Assembly: GCF_900101865.1 (NCBI RefSeq)
Contig: NZ_FNAH01000005.1
Location: 1 to 64,000 of the forward strand
DNA length: 64,000 nt
Direction of reading: 5' to 3'
Origin: Paracoccus isoporae
GTDB lineage: Bacteria > Pseudomonadota > Alphaproteobacteria > Rhodobacterales > Rhodobacteraceae
The notes under the pieces were generated by a model, which did no database searches, had not been told where the DNA came from, and was given only the letters and a program-made list of their open reading frames with translations. A program made the position numbers and the translations under genes. Positions 63,967 through 64,000 of the stretch are shown in pieces (positions within the stretch are counted from its first letter, which is position 1; every line of letters starts with the position of its first letter).

Positions 63967-64000
63967 ATGGATTGGGACAAGCTGCGCATTTTCCATGCGG
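63967..64000 (+). CDS. LysR-family regulator, N-terminal start only
   Basis: An ATG at 63967 opens MDWDKLRIFHA and runs off the right edge. I know this opening from LysR-type regulators of Rhodobacteraceae, in which the first residues lead directly into the helix-turn-helix. It is divergent from the oxidoreductase gene and may control it. Only 11 residues are visible, so the call depends on recognising this start. Confidence 0.6.
   Translation, partial: MDWDKLRIFHA

Overview
The window looks like chromosomal DNA of a high-GC alphaproteobacterium of the Rhodobacteraceae (Rhodobacter/Paracoccus/Roseobacter type). The reasons are the holin and GH108 endolysin of a Rhodobacterales gene transfer agent, the rpmF-plsX-fabH order, a ChvE/GguABC sugar locus with a GbpR-like LysR regulator, and a LysR gene at the right edge that opens MDWDKLRIFHA. 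The assignment rests on protein family recognition only.

Region 1, 1-5255, is the right-hand end of a decayed mobile island. It holds two IS3-family remnants, a frameshifted tyrosine integrase, a phage-type ORF with an internal stop, a truncated MFS transporter and one intact cargo gene, a sulfotransferase fused to an Asp-box beta-propeller. It ends exactly at a 3' fragment of a tRNA gene (best match tRNA-Val), the normal footprint of tRNA-directed integration. The other end lies left of the window.

Region 2, 5329-15405, is a divergent amino-sugar / muropeptide catabolic locus. Leftward: BadF-type kinase, GntR regulator, SIS-type deaminase and NagA. Rightward: MurQ etherase, a complete CUT1-type ABC importer and a Gfo/Idh oxidoreductase. 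Imported GlcNAc/MurNAc would be phosphorylated, MurNAc-6-P converted to GlcNAc-6-P by MurQ, then deacetylated and deaminated to fructose-6-P. The shared promoter region carries phased ATACCA repeats.

Region 3, 15429-29755, is a pentose/hexose module: GbpR-like regulator, ChvE-MmsA-MmsB importer, AraD1/GguC, an arabinonate dehydratase and an aldose dehydrogenase (non-phosphorylative route), then a YtfQRT-YjfF furanose importer and an aldose 1-epimerase. Each of the three solute-binding-protein genes in regions 2 and 3 is followed by a perfect GC-rich stem-loop before the next transporter gene.

Region 4, 29864-44412, is an exopolysaccharide cluster of the Wzx/Wzy type: flippase, ATP-grasp-like protein, two related GH39-like hydrolases (one Sec-secreted, one with an RTX tail), four glycosyltransferases, a Wzz-like protein, a polymerase, an ExoY-type priming transferase and a methyltransferase. 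No outer-membrane export protein (Wza) or tyrosine kinase is present.

Region 5, 44789-64000, is mostly housekeeping: tRNA-Gln, a BaiN/HI0933-type flavoprotein, tgt, rnd, a double GNAT protein, fabH-plsX-rpmF, mobA-mrp-tpiA, an A-type Fe-S carrier, purL, the GTA-type holin-endolysin pair with a CtrA-like upstream site, ccmE, murI, a large fused indolepyruvate:ferredoxin oxidoreductase, and the start of a divergent LysR gene.
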